The translations under genes and the position numbers were made by a program. This document shows, in pieces, positions 42,080 through 49,462 of a stretch of 64,000 nucleotides of DNA (the stretch's first letter is position 1; each line of letters opens with the position of its first letter). Where the stretch lies: assembly GCA_014656495.1 (NCBI GenBank), contig BNCN01000002.1, forward strand, positions 825,102 to 889,101, read 5' to 3'. The DNA is from Comamonas sp. KCTC 72670. GTDB taxonomy: Bacteria > Myxococcota > Myxococcia > Myxococcales > Myxococcaceae. A model generated the notes under the pieces. The model did not search any database. It had not been told where the DNA came from and saw only the letters and a program-made list of their open reading frames with translations.

Positions 42080-43974
42080 CAGTGCGCCTCCTCATCCCGG
42101 GTGAGCGCCACGGGACCGTTGACGCCGCTGTTCGACGCGGCGAAGAGGTTGTCGGGGTCGATGGCGGCCTTCACCTTGCGGTTCAGCGCCAGCGCGCCCT
42201 CCGAGTACACGTCGTTCATGAAGCCGCGGCGAATCTTGCCGATGCCGTGGTGGTGGGAGAGCGAGCCGCCCGCCGCGAGAATCTCTTCCCGGGCCGCGTG
42301 CTCGAGCGCCGCGTAGGCCGCCACCGGGTCGGCCACGCCCTTCGCGTAGAAGCCCAGGTAGAAGTAGATGACGACGCCCGTCTGGTAGACCTGGGTGAGG
42401 CGGCCGGTGAAGAACACCTTGCCCGGCAGGCCCATGGCGGCGTGTTCCTTCTCCACGCGGCGCTGCACGCGCTCGTAGAGGTCCATGGCGCGGCTCCACG
42501 GCACGCTCGTCTCGAAGCTCTCGGCGATGGCCCAGTGCTCGAAGGTGAGGTCGCGGATGTACGCGATGCCGAAGGTGAGCTGGTAGCCGCGCTCGCCGTT
42601 GGCGCCGCCGCCCTTCATGCCGCCGTGCTCCCCGGCGATGCGGTACAGCGTCTTCTCCTGGAACTCGACCTCCTCCTTCGAGCCCTCGAAGACGATGGTG
42701 GCCACCGCGAGCTTGTACGGGTCGAAGCCCTTGAGCTTCGTCACCACGGCCTTCTCGATTTCGCTCTTCAGCTTCGCAGCCAGCCCGTGCTTGGCGGGCT
42801 TGAGCGCCTGACCGAAGTGGAACTGGGTGTTGTCCATCACCCGGACGCTGGCGGGCACCGCGCCCGACTTCTGCAGCGCGTAGAGGAAGGACAGGCCCGT
42901 CTTCAGGTCGGGGAAGATGACCGAGCCGTAGCGCTGGACCTCGGGCAGCGGGAAGAGCTTCACCACCGCCGTGGTGATGATGCCGAAGTTTCCCTCGCTG
43001 CCGAACATGTACTGGCGCGGGTTGACGCCCACGCTCTCGCGGGGCGCCTGCTGCGGGCGCTCGACGATGCCCTGCGGCGTGATGACCTGCATGTCGAGGA
43101 CCAGGTCCTCGATGTTGCCGTAGCGGTTCTTCTTCATGCCGCTGGCGTTGGTGGCGATCCACCCGCCGAGCGTCGAGAACTCGAGGCTGTCGGGCTCGTG
43201 GCCCATGGTGAAGCCGTACTTCGCCAGCTCGCTCATCAGGTGGCGGCCGGTGGCGCCCGCCTCGATGCACGCCATGCGATTGACGGTGTCGATCCACAGG
43301 ATGCGGTTCATCTGCCGCATGTCCACGGCGATGACGAGCCGCTCCTCCGACAACGGGATGCGCAGGGCCTCGGTGACGTTGGTCCCTCCGCCGAAGGGGA
43401 TGATGGCGGCGCCGTGCTTCGTGGCGACCTCCACCAGCCGCACCACCTCATCGTGGCTGCGCGGGAAGACGACGAGGTCGGGGACGCGGTCCACCTTGCG
43501 GTAGCGGATGGCCCAGATTTCCCCGCCGGTGTGGCCGTGGCCCCGGCGCAGGCGCTGCTTCGGGTCGTCGGTGAGCTGGTCCTCGGCGAGGAACTCGCGC
43601 AGCGCCGCGACGAGCTTGTCGTTCTTGCGGGCGGCGGGAATCTCGGGCGGGTAGTGCGGCTCGTTGCGGTTGTCGTAGCCGAGCGGCGAGGCCAACTTGC
43701 CGGCGAACCAGGGCATCAGGTCGGGCAGCGCGACGTTGCTGATGTTGTAGCGGGTGCCCGTCAGCACCGTGCTGCCGTCGGGCTTCACCACGAACCGCGT
43801 GTCCTCGAAACCCCAACCTTCCAGCGACTCCACTTCGTTGGACGGCGCGGGCGCCGGGGGGGTGAAGCGCGTGTCTCCGGTCGGTACCTCGGGGTACTTG
43901 CTGCCAGAGCGCTCGCTCGCTTCGTTCCGCGTCTCAGAACCCTGAGGGCGCGGCGTTCCTGAATGATCTGCCAT
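42079..43974 (-). CDS. agpS: Alkyldihydroxyacetonephosphate synthase (alkylglycerone-phosphate synthase)
   Basis: 631 residues, highly similar in pattern to eukaryotic AGPS. The FAD-binding domain has PDLVVFPRSHDEVVRL and IPFGGGTNVTEAL (near 190), then EFSTLGGWIATNASGMKKNRYGNIEDLV and MFGSEGNFGIIT. The C-terminal part has RVMDNTQFHFGQALKP, GYQLTFGIAYIRDL, VIYFYLGFYAKG and SLSHHHGIGKIRRGF (active-site His cluster, about 570). It exchanges the acyl group of acyl-DHAP for a fatty alcohol, forming the ether bond. It heads the ether-lipid operon and is divergent from a TetR gene. Myxobacteria are known to make ether lipids, and an AgpS is described in Myxococcus xanthus. Confidence 0.93.
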   Translation of the reverse strand: MADHSGTPRPQGSETRNEASERSGSKYPEVPTGDTRFTPPAPAPSNEVESLEGWGFEDTRFVVKPDGSTVLTGTRYNISNVALPDLMPWFAGKLASPLGYDNRNEPHYPPEIPAARKNDKLVAALREFLAEDQLTDDPKQRLRRGHGHTGGEIWAIRYRKVDRVPDLVVFPRSHDEVVRLVEVATKHGAAIIPFGGGTNVTEALRIPLSEERLVIAVDMRQMNRILWIDTVNRMACIEAGATGRHLMSELAKYGFTMGHEPDSLEFSTLGGWIATNASGMKKNRYGNIEDLVLDMQVITPQGIVERPQQAPRESVGVNPRQYMFGSEGNFGIITTAVVKLFPLPEVQRYGSVIFPDLKTGLSFLYALQKSGAVPASVRVMDNTQFHFGQALKPAKHGLAAKLKSEIEKAVVTKLKGFDPYKLAVATIVFEGSKEEVEFQEKTLYRIAGEHGGMKGGGANGERGYQLTFGIAYIRDLTFEHWAIAESFETSVPWSRAMDLYERVQRRVEKEHAAMGLPGKVFFTGRLTQVYQTGVVIYFYLGFYAKGVADPVAAYAALEHAAREEILAAGGSLSHHHGIGKIRRGFMNDVYSEGALALNRKVKAAIDPDNLFAASNSGVNGPVALTRDEEAH

Positions 43975-44066
43975 GATTCCGGGCAGTGGTACACAGGGCT
44001 GTCAACCCCGTCAACGCGCATGGGTTACGCGGGTGCGCAGCGCTCTTCGCAATTAGGGAACCCAGA

Positions 44067-44103
44067 GTCTCGAAATGCCGTTGTTTCGAGACCTGAGGTC
44101 TCG
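44067..44103. promoter_or_regulatory. Triple GTCTCG operator between agpS operon and tetR
   Basis: GTCTCGAAA (44067-44075) and TTTCGAGAC (44084-44092) form a perfect 9-bp inverted repeat with 8-bp spacer. CGAGACC (44087-44093) and GGTCTCG (44097-44103) form a second one with 3-bp spacer. The three half-sites lie 93 bp upstream of agpS and 13 bp upstream of the TetR start, as expected for a TetR operator controlling both. Confidence 0.6.
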
Positions 44104-44115
44104 TAAGTAGGCGGC

Positions 44116-44640
44116 ATGCGTGCCGGGCGACCGAGAGACGAGAAGGTCCGCCGCGCCATCCTCGCGGCGGCCCAGGAGCTGGTCCTGGAGAAGGGCTATG
44201 CGGCGGTCACCACGGCCGACGTCGCCAAACGCGCGGGGGCGGGAAAGCAGACCCTGTACCGCTGGTGGCCGGGCAAGGGGGCGCTGGTGCTGGATGCGTT
44301 CTCGGAATGGGTTCAGCAGGCGCCCCGCCTGAGCCGGCGCAAGCCTTCGCTGTCCTCGACCCTGGTGGAGTTCTGCCGGGGGGCTTCCGAAGCGGCGCCG
44401 GTGCTGCGCGCGCTGATGGCGGAGGCCCAGTTCGACGAGGACCTCCACCGGCGGCTCGTCGCGCAGCTCGTCCACCCCCGGGGCGACGAGCTCAGGGCCT
44501 GCCTCGAGGACCGGCGTCCCGCCGACCGCGAGCTCGTGGTCAATGTCTTGTCGGGGCTCGTCTGGCAACGCCTCATGCTCAACGAACCACTGGATGCACG
44601 ATTCGTCCGCTTCGCCCTGCGGGTGGTGGAGCGCATCTGA
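44116..44640 (+). CDS. TetR-family regulator divergent from ether-lipid operon
   Basis: 174 residues with a typical TetR N-terminal domain: RRAILAAAQELVLEKGYAAVTTADVAKRAGAGKQTLYRWWPGKGALVLDAF. The C-terminal ligand domain (about residues 70-174) is short for the family, in the TetR_C_11-like range. It begins 13 bp after the third GTCTCG half-site, so the sites overlap its own promoter. This arrangement suggests autorepression and control of the divergent agpS operon, perhaps in response to a fatty acyl or ether-lipid signal. The ligand is inferred only. Confidence 0.86.
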   Translation: MRAGRPRDEKVRRAILAAAQELVLEKGYAAVTTADVAKRAGAGKQTLYRWWPGKGALVLDAFSEWVQQAPRLSRRKPSLSSTLVEFCRGASEAAPVLRALMAEAQFDEDLHRRLVAQLVHPRGDELRACLEDRRPADRELVVNVLSGLVWQRLMLNEPLDARFVRFALRVVERI

Positions 44641-44819
44641 GCCGCGGGGACTGGGACTGGAACGCCGTAGCTGGCGGTTTCGGAGTGTGCTAGCTAGCCC
44701 CCAGCCACTTGACGCTCCGATGGCGGCACGACGATTCGTCGCGACCGTAGGGTGTCCTCGGGTGGCGCTGCTCGACCAGTGCCTCCTGAGCTTCGACCAC
44801 GTTGTCGCTAGAGGCCCAC

Positions 44820-45842
44820 ATGTCTGCTTCCTCCCTGCCTGTCCTCGAGTTCGTTCTCGCGAACTACAAGAACTTCAACGCTCGCGCGACGCGCGACTCA
44901 CTCCTGTCCTACTGGGACCACGTTTCCGGTGGCGGCCGGATGTTCTGGAGCGTCGCTGGCGCGATGTCGTCGGCGCAGCTCGGCATCACCCTGGCGCCCG
45001 CCATCCGGGCGGGGCTGATTCATGGCCTGTCCGTGACGGGCGCCAACCTGGAGGAGTCGCTGTTCCGGCTCGTCGCCCACTCGGCGTACAAGGACTTTCC
45101 GGAGTACCGCTACTTCAGCAAGCAGGAAGACACAAAGATTCTCGAGCAGCGGATGCGCCGGGTGACGGACACCAGCATCCCCGAGGATGAGGCGTTCCGC
45201 GCGGTCGAGAAGATCATCGTCCCGATGTGGAAGAAGGCGACGGAGAAGGGCGAGCGCCGCTTCTGGCACGAGTACTTCTACGAGTGCATCCTGGCGCTCG
45301 AGCCCTCCGCGTTCGAGGGCGACCCCGAGGCCTGCTGGCTGCTGGAGGCCGCGCGCCGCAAGCTCCCCATCGTGGTCCCCGGGTACGAGGACTCGACGTT
45401 CGGAAACATCTTCGCGTCCTACGTGAAGACGGGCGAGTGTAACGCGAGCATCGTCAAGTCGGGCATCGAGTACATGGCCGACTTCTACGACCGCTACGAG
45501 GAGCTCTCCGCGGGCCCCGGCGTGGGCTTCTTCCAGATTGGCGGCGGCATCGCCGGTGACTTCCCCATCTGCGTGGTGCCCTCCACGAAGTATGACCTGC
45601 AGAAGCCCGTGAAGCCCTGGGCCTACTTCTGCCAGATCAGCGACTCCACGACGTCCTACGGCTCGTACTCGGGCGCCACGCCGAACGAGAAGATCACCTG
45701 GGACAAGCTGACCGAGACGACGCCGATGTTCGTCATCGAGTCGGACGCCACCATCGTCGCGCCGCTGATCCTCAGCGCCCTGCTGGAGTGCCAGCGGCAG
45801 CCCGAGGCGGCCAAGGCCCTCATCGCGAAGCACCGCGGTTAG
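44820..45842 (+). CDS. Deoxyhypusine-synthase-like protein
   Basis: About 340 residues of the deoxyhypusine synthase superfamily in its bacterial form. VLEFVLANYKNFNARATRDSLLSYWDHVSGGGRMFWSVAGAMSSAQLGITL, GLSVTGANLEESLF, GGGIAGDFPICVVP and YSGATPNEKITWDKL are visible. Lys296 in W-D-K-L aligns with the catalytic lysine of DHS. Bacteria lack eIF5A, so members are thought to make homospermidine or modify another substrate with spermidine and NAD. The ATG at 44820 has GAGG upstream. It stands alone, followed by a bidirectional terminator. About 180 bp upstream holds no gene. Confidence 0.85.
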   Translation: MSASSLPVLEFVLANYKNFNARATRDSLLSYWDHVSGGGRMFWSVAGAMSSAQLGITLAPAIRAGLIHGLSVTGANLEESLFRLVAHSAYKDFPEYRYFSKQEDTKILEQRMRRVTDTSIPEDEAFRAVEKIIVPMWKKATEKGERRFWHEYFYECILALEPSAFEGDPEACWLLEAARRKLPIVVPGYEDSTFGNIFASYVKTGECNASIVKSGIEYMADFYDRYEELSAGPGVGFFQIGGGIAGDFPICVVPSTKYDLQKPVKPWAYFCQISDSTTSYGSYSGATPNEKITWDKLTETTPMFVIESDATIVAPLILSALLECQRQPEAAKALIAKHRG

Positions 45843-45855
45843 TCGTCACGGGGAT

Positions 45856-45880
45856 GCGGGGCGGGACGTCCACGCCCCGC
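45856..45880. terminator. Bidirectional terminator, DHS-like/lysR
   Basis: GCGGGGCG and CGCCCCGC form a perfect 8-bp stem around a 9-base loop, 13 bp after the DHS-like stop and 23 bp from the convergent LysR stop. Confidence 0.6.
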
Positions 45881-45903
45881 TCCACCTGCCGGACAGGGGC
45901 ACC

Positions 45904-46809
45904 TCAGCGCAGCGTCGCGCGCCACTGCTCGGCCATGAGGTCGATGAAGCGCCGCACCTTGGCTGGCAGGTATCGTTTGCTCGGGTAGATGGCCAGGATG
46001 GGGACCTTCTCCTGCTCGCATGAGGGCAGCAGGGCCTGAAGCCTCCCACGCGCCAGGTCTTCGTCAACGAGGAAGCCGGGCAGGTAGGCGATGCCCATCC
46101 CCGCGAGCGCCGCGTCCCGGATGGCCTCTCCGCTGTCGAGACGCAGGCGGCTCTTGCCCTCGACCTTCACCCACGCGCCGCCCTTGAGGCGAAGCCGCCA
46201 GGGCTGGCGTTGCGTCCGGCTGCTGAAGAACAGGCAGTCATGCGCGGCGAGCTCCTCCGGTGTACGGGGGACTCCGCGCGCGGCGAGATAGGCGGGCGCG
46301 GCGCAGACAATCACCGGGTGTTGCGCCACGACGCGTGAGACCAGCCGGGTGTCCGGACTGGAGACGTTGATGCGCACGGCCAGGTCGTAACCCTCTTCGA
46401 TGATGTCCGCGACGCGGTCGGTGAAGCTGACCTCCACCTGCACCTCGGGCCAGGCCTTCAGGTAGTCCCGCAGCAGGGGGAGGACGTGCAGCCTGCCGAA
46501 GGCGTCGGGGACGGAGAGTCGGAGAATCCCTCGCGGCGTACCCGTGCGCTGTCCGACGCTCGCCTCCGCGTCGTCCAGGGCCGCGAGGACCTGCAGGCAA
46601 TGCTCATGGAAGACGCGGCCCTCATCGGTGAGGCTGAGGTGCCGCGTGGTGCGGTTGAGCAGGCGCACGCCCAGGCGGGACTCCAGCCGTACCAGGGCCT
46701 TGCCCGCCGCCGAGCGCGTCAGCCCGATGGCCCGGCCGCCGCCCACGAAGCTGCCTGCCTCCACGATGGACATGAAGGCGAAGATGTCGTCCCACTGGGC
46801 GCGTTGCAT
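45904..46809 (-). CDS. LysR-family regulator divergent from ridA-like gene
   Basis: 301 residues. The HTH is IFAFMSIVEAGSFVGGGRAIGLTRSAAGKALVRLESRLGVRLLNRTTRHLSLTDEG. The effector domain has ILRLSVPDAFGRLHVLPLL, VSFTDRVADIIEEGYDLAVRI and GMGIAYLPGFLVDEDLARGRLQALLP. It is of the CrgA/DmlR-like type. It diverges from the RidA-like gene, with a perfect 19-bp palindrome in the 126-bp region between, so RidA is the likely target. The inducer is unknown. Confidence 0.9.
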   Translation of the reverse strand: MQRAQWDDIFAFMSIVEAGSFVGGGRAIGLTRSAAGKALVRLESRLGVRLLNRTTRHLSLTDEGRVFHEHCLQVLAALDDAEASVGQRTGTPRGILRLSVPDAFGRLHVLPLLRDYLKAWPEVQVEVSFTDRVADIIEEGYDLAVRINVSSPDTRLVSRVVAQHPVIVCAAPAYLAARGVPRTPEELAAHDCLFFSSRTQRQPWRLRLKGGAWVKVEGKSRLRLDSGEAIRDAALAGMGIAYLPGFLVDEDLARGRLQALLPSCEQEKVPILAIYPSKRYLPAKVRRFIDLMAEQWRATLR

Positions 46810-46844
46810 GGCGGCGCTTCATTGTAGCCCCCGTGTCGCTGGAG

Positions 46845-46879
46845 TGGGGAACGCCGTTCCCCAATGGCCTCGGTATATG
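46845..46879 (+). promoter_or_regulatory. LysR operator palindrome and ridA promoter
   Basis: TGGGGAAC-GCC-GTTCCCCA (46845-46863) is a perfect 19-bp palindrome in the T-N11-A class. TATATG (46874-46879) lies 10 bp downstream as a -10 for the RidA-like gene, so LysR binding just upstream could activate it. Confidence 0.6.
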
Positions 46880-46935
46880 CGTCCGGCCATCACGGCCCAT
46901 CGCATTCACGCGACACGAACCCCTGGAGCGCACCC

Positions 46936-47346
46936 ATGTCCGTCACCTTGCTCAACCCCGAAGGCCTCCTGAACACCGACGCGCTTCGCTACCGGCAGGT
47001 GGCCATCGCCACCGGCACGCGGCAGGTCCACGTCGCGGGTCAGGTCGCGTACGACGCGGCGGGACAGCTCCTCGCGCCCGGCGACCTGGCGGGACAGGTG
47101 GCGCAGGCCCTGCGCAATGTCGGCATCGGCCTCGAGGCCGCCGGCGCCACGTTCCACGACGTGGTGCGCCTGACGTTCTATGTGGTCGATTGGAAGCGGG
47201 AGAAGATTGCCGACTTCCTCGCTGGCATCGAGCAGGTCACCGCTGAGCTGCAGCTCGCGCCGGCGCCGGCCTCCCTGATTGGCGTCTCCGTGCTCTTCGA
47301 GCCCGGCGTCCTCGTCGAGGTCGAGGCGACCGCGGTCCTGGACTGA
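46936..47346 (+). CDS. RidA/YjgF-family protein
   Basis: About 136 residues from ATG 46936, with the RidA fold: YRQVAIATGTRQVHVAGQVAYDAAGQLL, QVAQALRNVGIGLEAAGATFHDVVRLTFYVVD, PASLIGVSVLFEPGVLVEVEATAVLD. The Arg that stabilises 2-aminoacrylate in archetypal RidA is not present in the usual place (L-F-E-P-G-V-L-V-E-V), so it belongs to one of the Rid2-7 groups rather than RidA proper. It may be a hydrolase for a reactive imine or another substrate. Likely under control of the divergent LysR regulator. Confidence 0.85.
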   Translation: MSVTLLNPEGLLNTDALRYRQVAIATGTRQVHVAGQVAYDAAGQLLAPGDLAGQVAQALRNVGIGLEAAGATFHDVVRLTFYVVDWKREKIADFLAGIEQVTAELQLAPAPASLIGVSVLFEPGVLVEVEATAVLD

Positions 47347-47453
47347 CGCAGGGCGTGTCAGCGTCTCCGTCGCGCCCCGGCGCGTGTCCAGTTGCGACGT
47401 GTTCCTTCCGTCTGGAGACGCCCGGGGCCCACGCGGACCTTCGTCTGGCGCTG

Positions 47454-48050
47454 CTACATCCGCTCGCCGGGCAACTTGCTCGCTTGCTTCACCCAGTCGA
47501 CGAACTGCGCCTCGTCGAAGGGCGCGTCCTCGCGGATGTCGAGGTAGCGCGTGTCCTGGGACTTGGAGTCGACGGGGGGCATCGGCTTCAACTGCTTGCC
47601 GCGGAAGAACGCCACCTTGATGTACTTCGCGAAGCAATGGATGCCGAGGAACCAGCCTTGTCCCTCGACGCCATACATGGGCGAGTTCCACTTCACCGCC
47701 TTGGCCACGCCAGGGACGGTGCGTTCGATGAGCGCGTCGAGGCGGCTCCCGACGGCGCTCTTCCAGCCCGGCATGGCCGCGATGTAGGCCTGGATGGGGG
47801 CGTCGCCGTAGCCCTTCGCGATCTGCGGATTGCCACCCGAGAGGAGCTTCGGCGGGGCGGACTTCGCGGCGGCCTCGCGCATGGGCGCCGCGGCCTTCTT
47901 GGCCACGGTCGCTGACTTCTTGGCCACGGTCTTCTTGGCCGCGGCCTTCTTGACCACGGTCTTCTTGGCTGCGGCCTTCTTGACCACGGTCTTCTTGGCT
48001 GCGGCCTTCTTGGCCACGGTCGCGGACTTCTTGGCGGTCTTGTCGGCCAT
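47454..48050 (-). CDS. DUF1801 protein with H1-like Lys/Ala N-terminal tail
   Basis: 198 residues. Residues 1-~65 are a histone-H1-like tail of AAKKT/VVKK repeats with almost only Ala, Lys, Val and Thr. Residues ~70-198 form a DUF1801 (YdhG-like) domain: YIAAMPGWKSAVGSRLDALI, VPGVAKAVKWNSPMYGVEGQGWF, YIKVAFFRGKQL, RYLDIREDAPFDEAQFVDWVKQA. DUF1801 is a small domain of uncertain function. The basic tail should bind DNA or other polyanions. Part of the tail is encoded by an exact 30-bp tandem repeat. It lies ahead of a separate DUF1801 gene. Confidence 0.85.
   Translation of the reverse strand: MADKTAKKSATVAKKAAAKKTVVKKAAAKKTVVKKAAAKKTVAKKSATVAKKAAAPMREAAAKSAPPKLLSGGNPQIAKGYGDAPIQAYIAAMPGWKSAVGSRLDALIERTVPGVAKAVKWNSPMYGVEGQGWFLGIHCFAKYIKVAFFRGKQLKPMPPVDSKSQDTRYLDIREDAPFDEAQFVDWVKQASKLPGERM
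47941..48000 (-). repeat. 30-bp tandem repeat coding H1-like tail
   Basis: Two identical 30-bp copies (47941-47970 and 47971-48000), with diverged copies on each side (about 47891-48030), encode AKKTVVKKAA on the minus strand. Length variation by slippage would be in frame. Confidence 0.85.
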
Positions 48051-48157
48051 GGGTGTTCACTCCGGGATTGAGGTGACCGCGCCCCCCAGGGGGCCAGCGG
48101 TTCGAGGGTAAGCTGCCTGACGCAGGCCGCCGAGTGCAACCTTCGCGGCCCTCGCGT

Positions 48158-48571
48158 TCATTTGCGCTTCGCGGGCTTCTTTCCACTCGACGCGTTGAGC
48201 GCGACGGCCTCGCGGACGAGCGCCTTGAACGCCTTCGCGTCGATCTTCTCGCCCTCGTGAATGTCGATGGCGCGCCGCACGTTCCCCTCGAGGCTGGAGT
48301 TGAAGAGCCCGGCGGGGTCCTTCAGGGATGCGCCCTTGTGGAAGGTCAGCTTCACCACCGCCTTGTACGACTCGCCGGTGCAGATGCCTCCGTCGCGGGA
48401 CCACACGGGCGTCCCCCGCCACTTCCACTCTTCCACGACGTCTGGGACGGCGTCCTGGATGAGCGCACGCATCCTCGCGAGCGTCTCGCCGCGCCAGTCG
48501 CCCAGCTCGGCGATGCGTTCGCTGATGAGTTCAGAGGCTGGCTTGTCGGTCTCTTCGGATTTTGCCTTCAT
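48158..48571 (-). CDS. DUF1801 domain protein
   Basis: 137 residues with only the DUF1801 domain: ISERIAELGDWRGETLARMRALI, VPDVVEEWKWRGTPVWSRDGGICTGESYKAVVKLTFHKGASLKDP, FNSSLEGNVRRAIDIHEGEKIDAKAFKALVREAVAL. It ends in KKPAKRK, a short basic tail. A strong AAGGGAAGGA ribosome site precedes the ATG. It is the upstream one of two DUF1801 genes (the other has an H1-like tail), so the pair may come from duplication and work together. The biochemical role is unknown. Confidence 0.87.
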   Translation of the reverse strand: MKAKSEETDKPASELISERIAELGDWRGETLARMRALIQDAVPDVVEEWKWRGTPVWSRDGGICTGESYKAVVKLTFHKGASLKDPAGLFNSSLEGNVRRAIDIHEGEKIDAKAFKALVREAVALNASSGKKPAKRK

Positions 48572-48668
48572 CGTCCTTCCCTTCGGTGGTGCGTGTCCCC
48601 GTTCCCCGCGTCCGATAACACTCCCATGGGCCGTGGGAAACGGGGTGCGGTGTCGTGCTGCCGCCCGT

Positions 48669-48887
48669 TCAGCCGCTGCGCCGGGCGCCGCGCCACTTCG
48701 TGGCGTACGGCACCGCGAACAAGTACAGCCCGGTGAACAGGAGCAGGGCGAGTGGGAGCAGCGGCAGGTACGTCACCCAGGCGGGCGGCGCCTCTTGTCC
48801 CATGACGGCGAAGTTGGCGATGACCGTGGCCGTGAAGAAAATAGACACCCAGCGGTGAAACTGTCGAACTCCATTGTTCCAGTTCAA
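48669..48887 (-). CDS. Small two-helix membrane protein
   Basis: About 72 residues from TTG 48887, with GGAG 7 bases upstream. VSIFFTATVIANFAVMG and YLPLLPLALLLFTGLYLFAVPY are two membrane helices, and the end RGARRSG is basic. A HRW motif precedes the first helix (FHRWVSIFF). It resembles small uncharacterised inner-membrane proteins. No Met in a sensible position exists closer to the conserved part, hence the TTG. It is isolated between the DUF1801 and VOC genes. Confidence 0.65.
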   Translation of the reverse strand: MNWNNGVRQFHRWVSIFFTATVIANFAVMGQEAPPAWVTYLPLLPLALLLFTGLYLFAVPYATKWRGARRSG

Positions 48888-49060
48888 ATGTGGTCTCCGT
48901 TGAAGACAGACGTGTTGTGAATTCGGGGAGGAAGGGGGGGCCTGGCCTGCGGTTCGGGCATGCGGAGGCGCCGCGCGCATGTCAGTCGACACGGCGCGGG
49001 CCATCCTGGACCTGGTTTTGGGGAGGGACTGCGATGGGGTCCGCGTGAGCGGTCGCCCGT

Positions 49061-49462
49061 TCAGGCCTGGCTGATGCGAATCATGTTGCCGGCGGGGTCG
49101 CGCACGGCGCAGTCCCGCACGCCCCACGGCTGGTTCGTGGGCTCCTGCACGATGTCCGCGCGGGCGGCGCGCAGCTTCTCGAAGGTCGCGTCGAGGTTGC
49201 TGCTGCTGAAGATGGCGCCGCCCAGTGAACCCTTGGCCAGCAGGCGCGCCACGGTGTCGCCGTCTTCCTGCGTCCGGCCGGCATGGGGCTGGCTGAGGAC
49301 GATCTGGACGTCGGGCTGGTCCGGGGAGACGAGCGTGAGCCAGCGGAAGGGCCCGTTGGAGACATCGCCCACGAGGTTCAGGCCCAACGTATCCCGGTAG
49401 AAGGTCAGTGCCTGTTCGGGGTTGTCGACGGTGAGGTGTGCGACAGAGAGCTTGAGGGTCAT
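49061..49462 (-). CDS. VOC-family protein (glyoxalase/bleomycin-resistance type)
   Basis: About 133 residues from ATG 49462, a single VOC unit: LSVAHLTVDNPEQALTFYRDTLGLNLVGDV, FRWLTLVSPDQPDVQIVLSQP, ATFEKLRAARADIVQEPTNQPWGVRDCAVRDPAGNMIRISQ. It has the metal-site His near the start, but the C-terminal Glu is replaced by Arg/Ile, so it may bind rather than turn over its ligand. It overlaps the AraC gene by 4 bp, as often seen for AraC-VOC pairs in which the regulator senses or controls small-molecule stress. Confidence 0.85.
   Translation of the reverse strand: MTLKLSVAHLTVDNPEQALTFYRDTLGLNLVGDVSNGPFRWLTLVSPDQPDVQIVLSQPHAGRTQEDGDTVARLLAKGSLGGAIFSSSNLDATFEKLRAARADIVQEPTNQPWGVRDCAVRDPAGNMIRISQA

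Noticed and set aside
39506-42316. A 936-codon open frame antisense to the reductase-acyltransferase gene
   Set aside because: Low-complexity Arg/His/Leu/Ala composition without motifs; the minus-strand gene is unmistakable.
48888-49060. Longer start for the two-helix membrane protein
   Set aside because: The extension is Arg/Pro-rich and enters the spacer after the VOC gene; the TTG at 48887 has a GGAG ribosome site.
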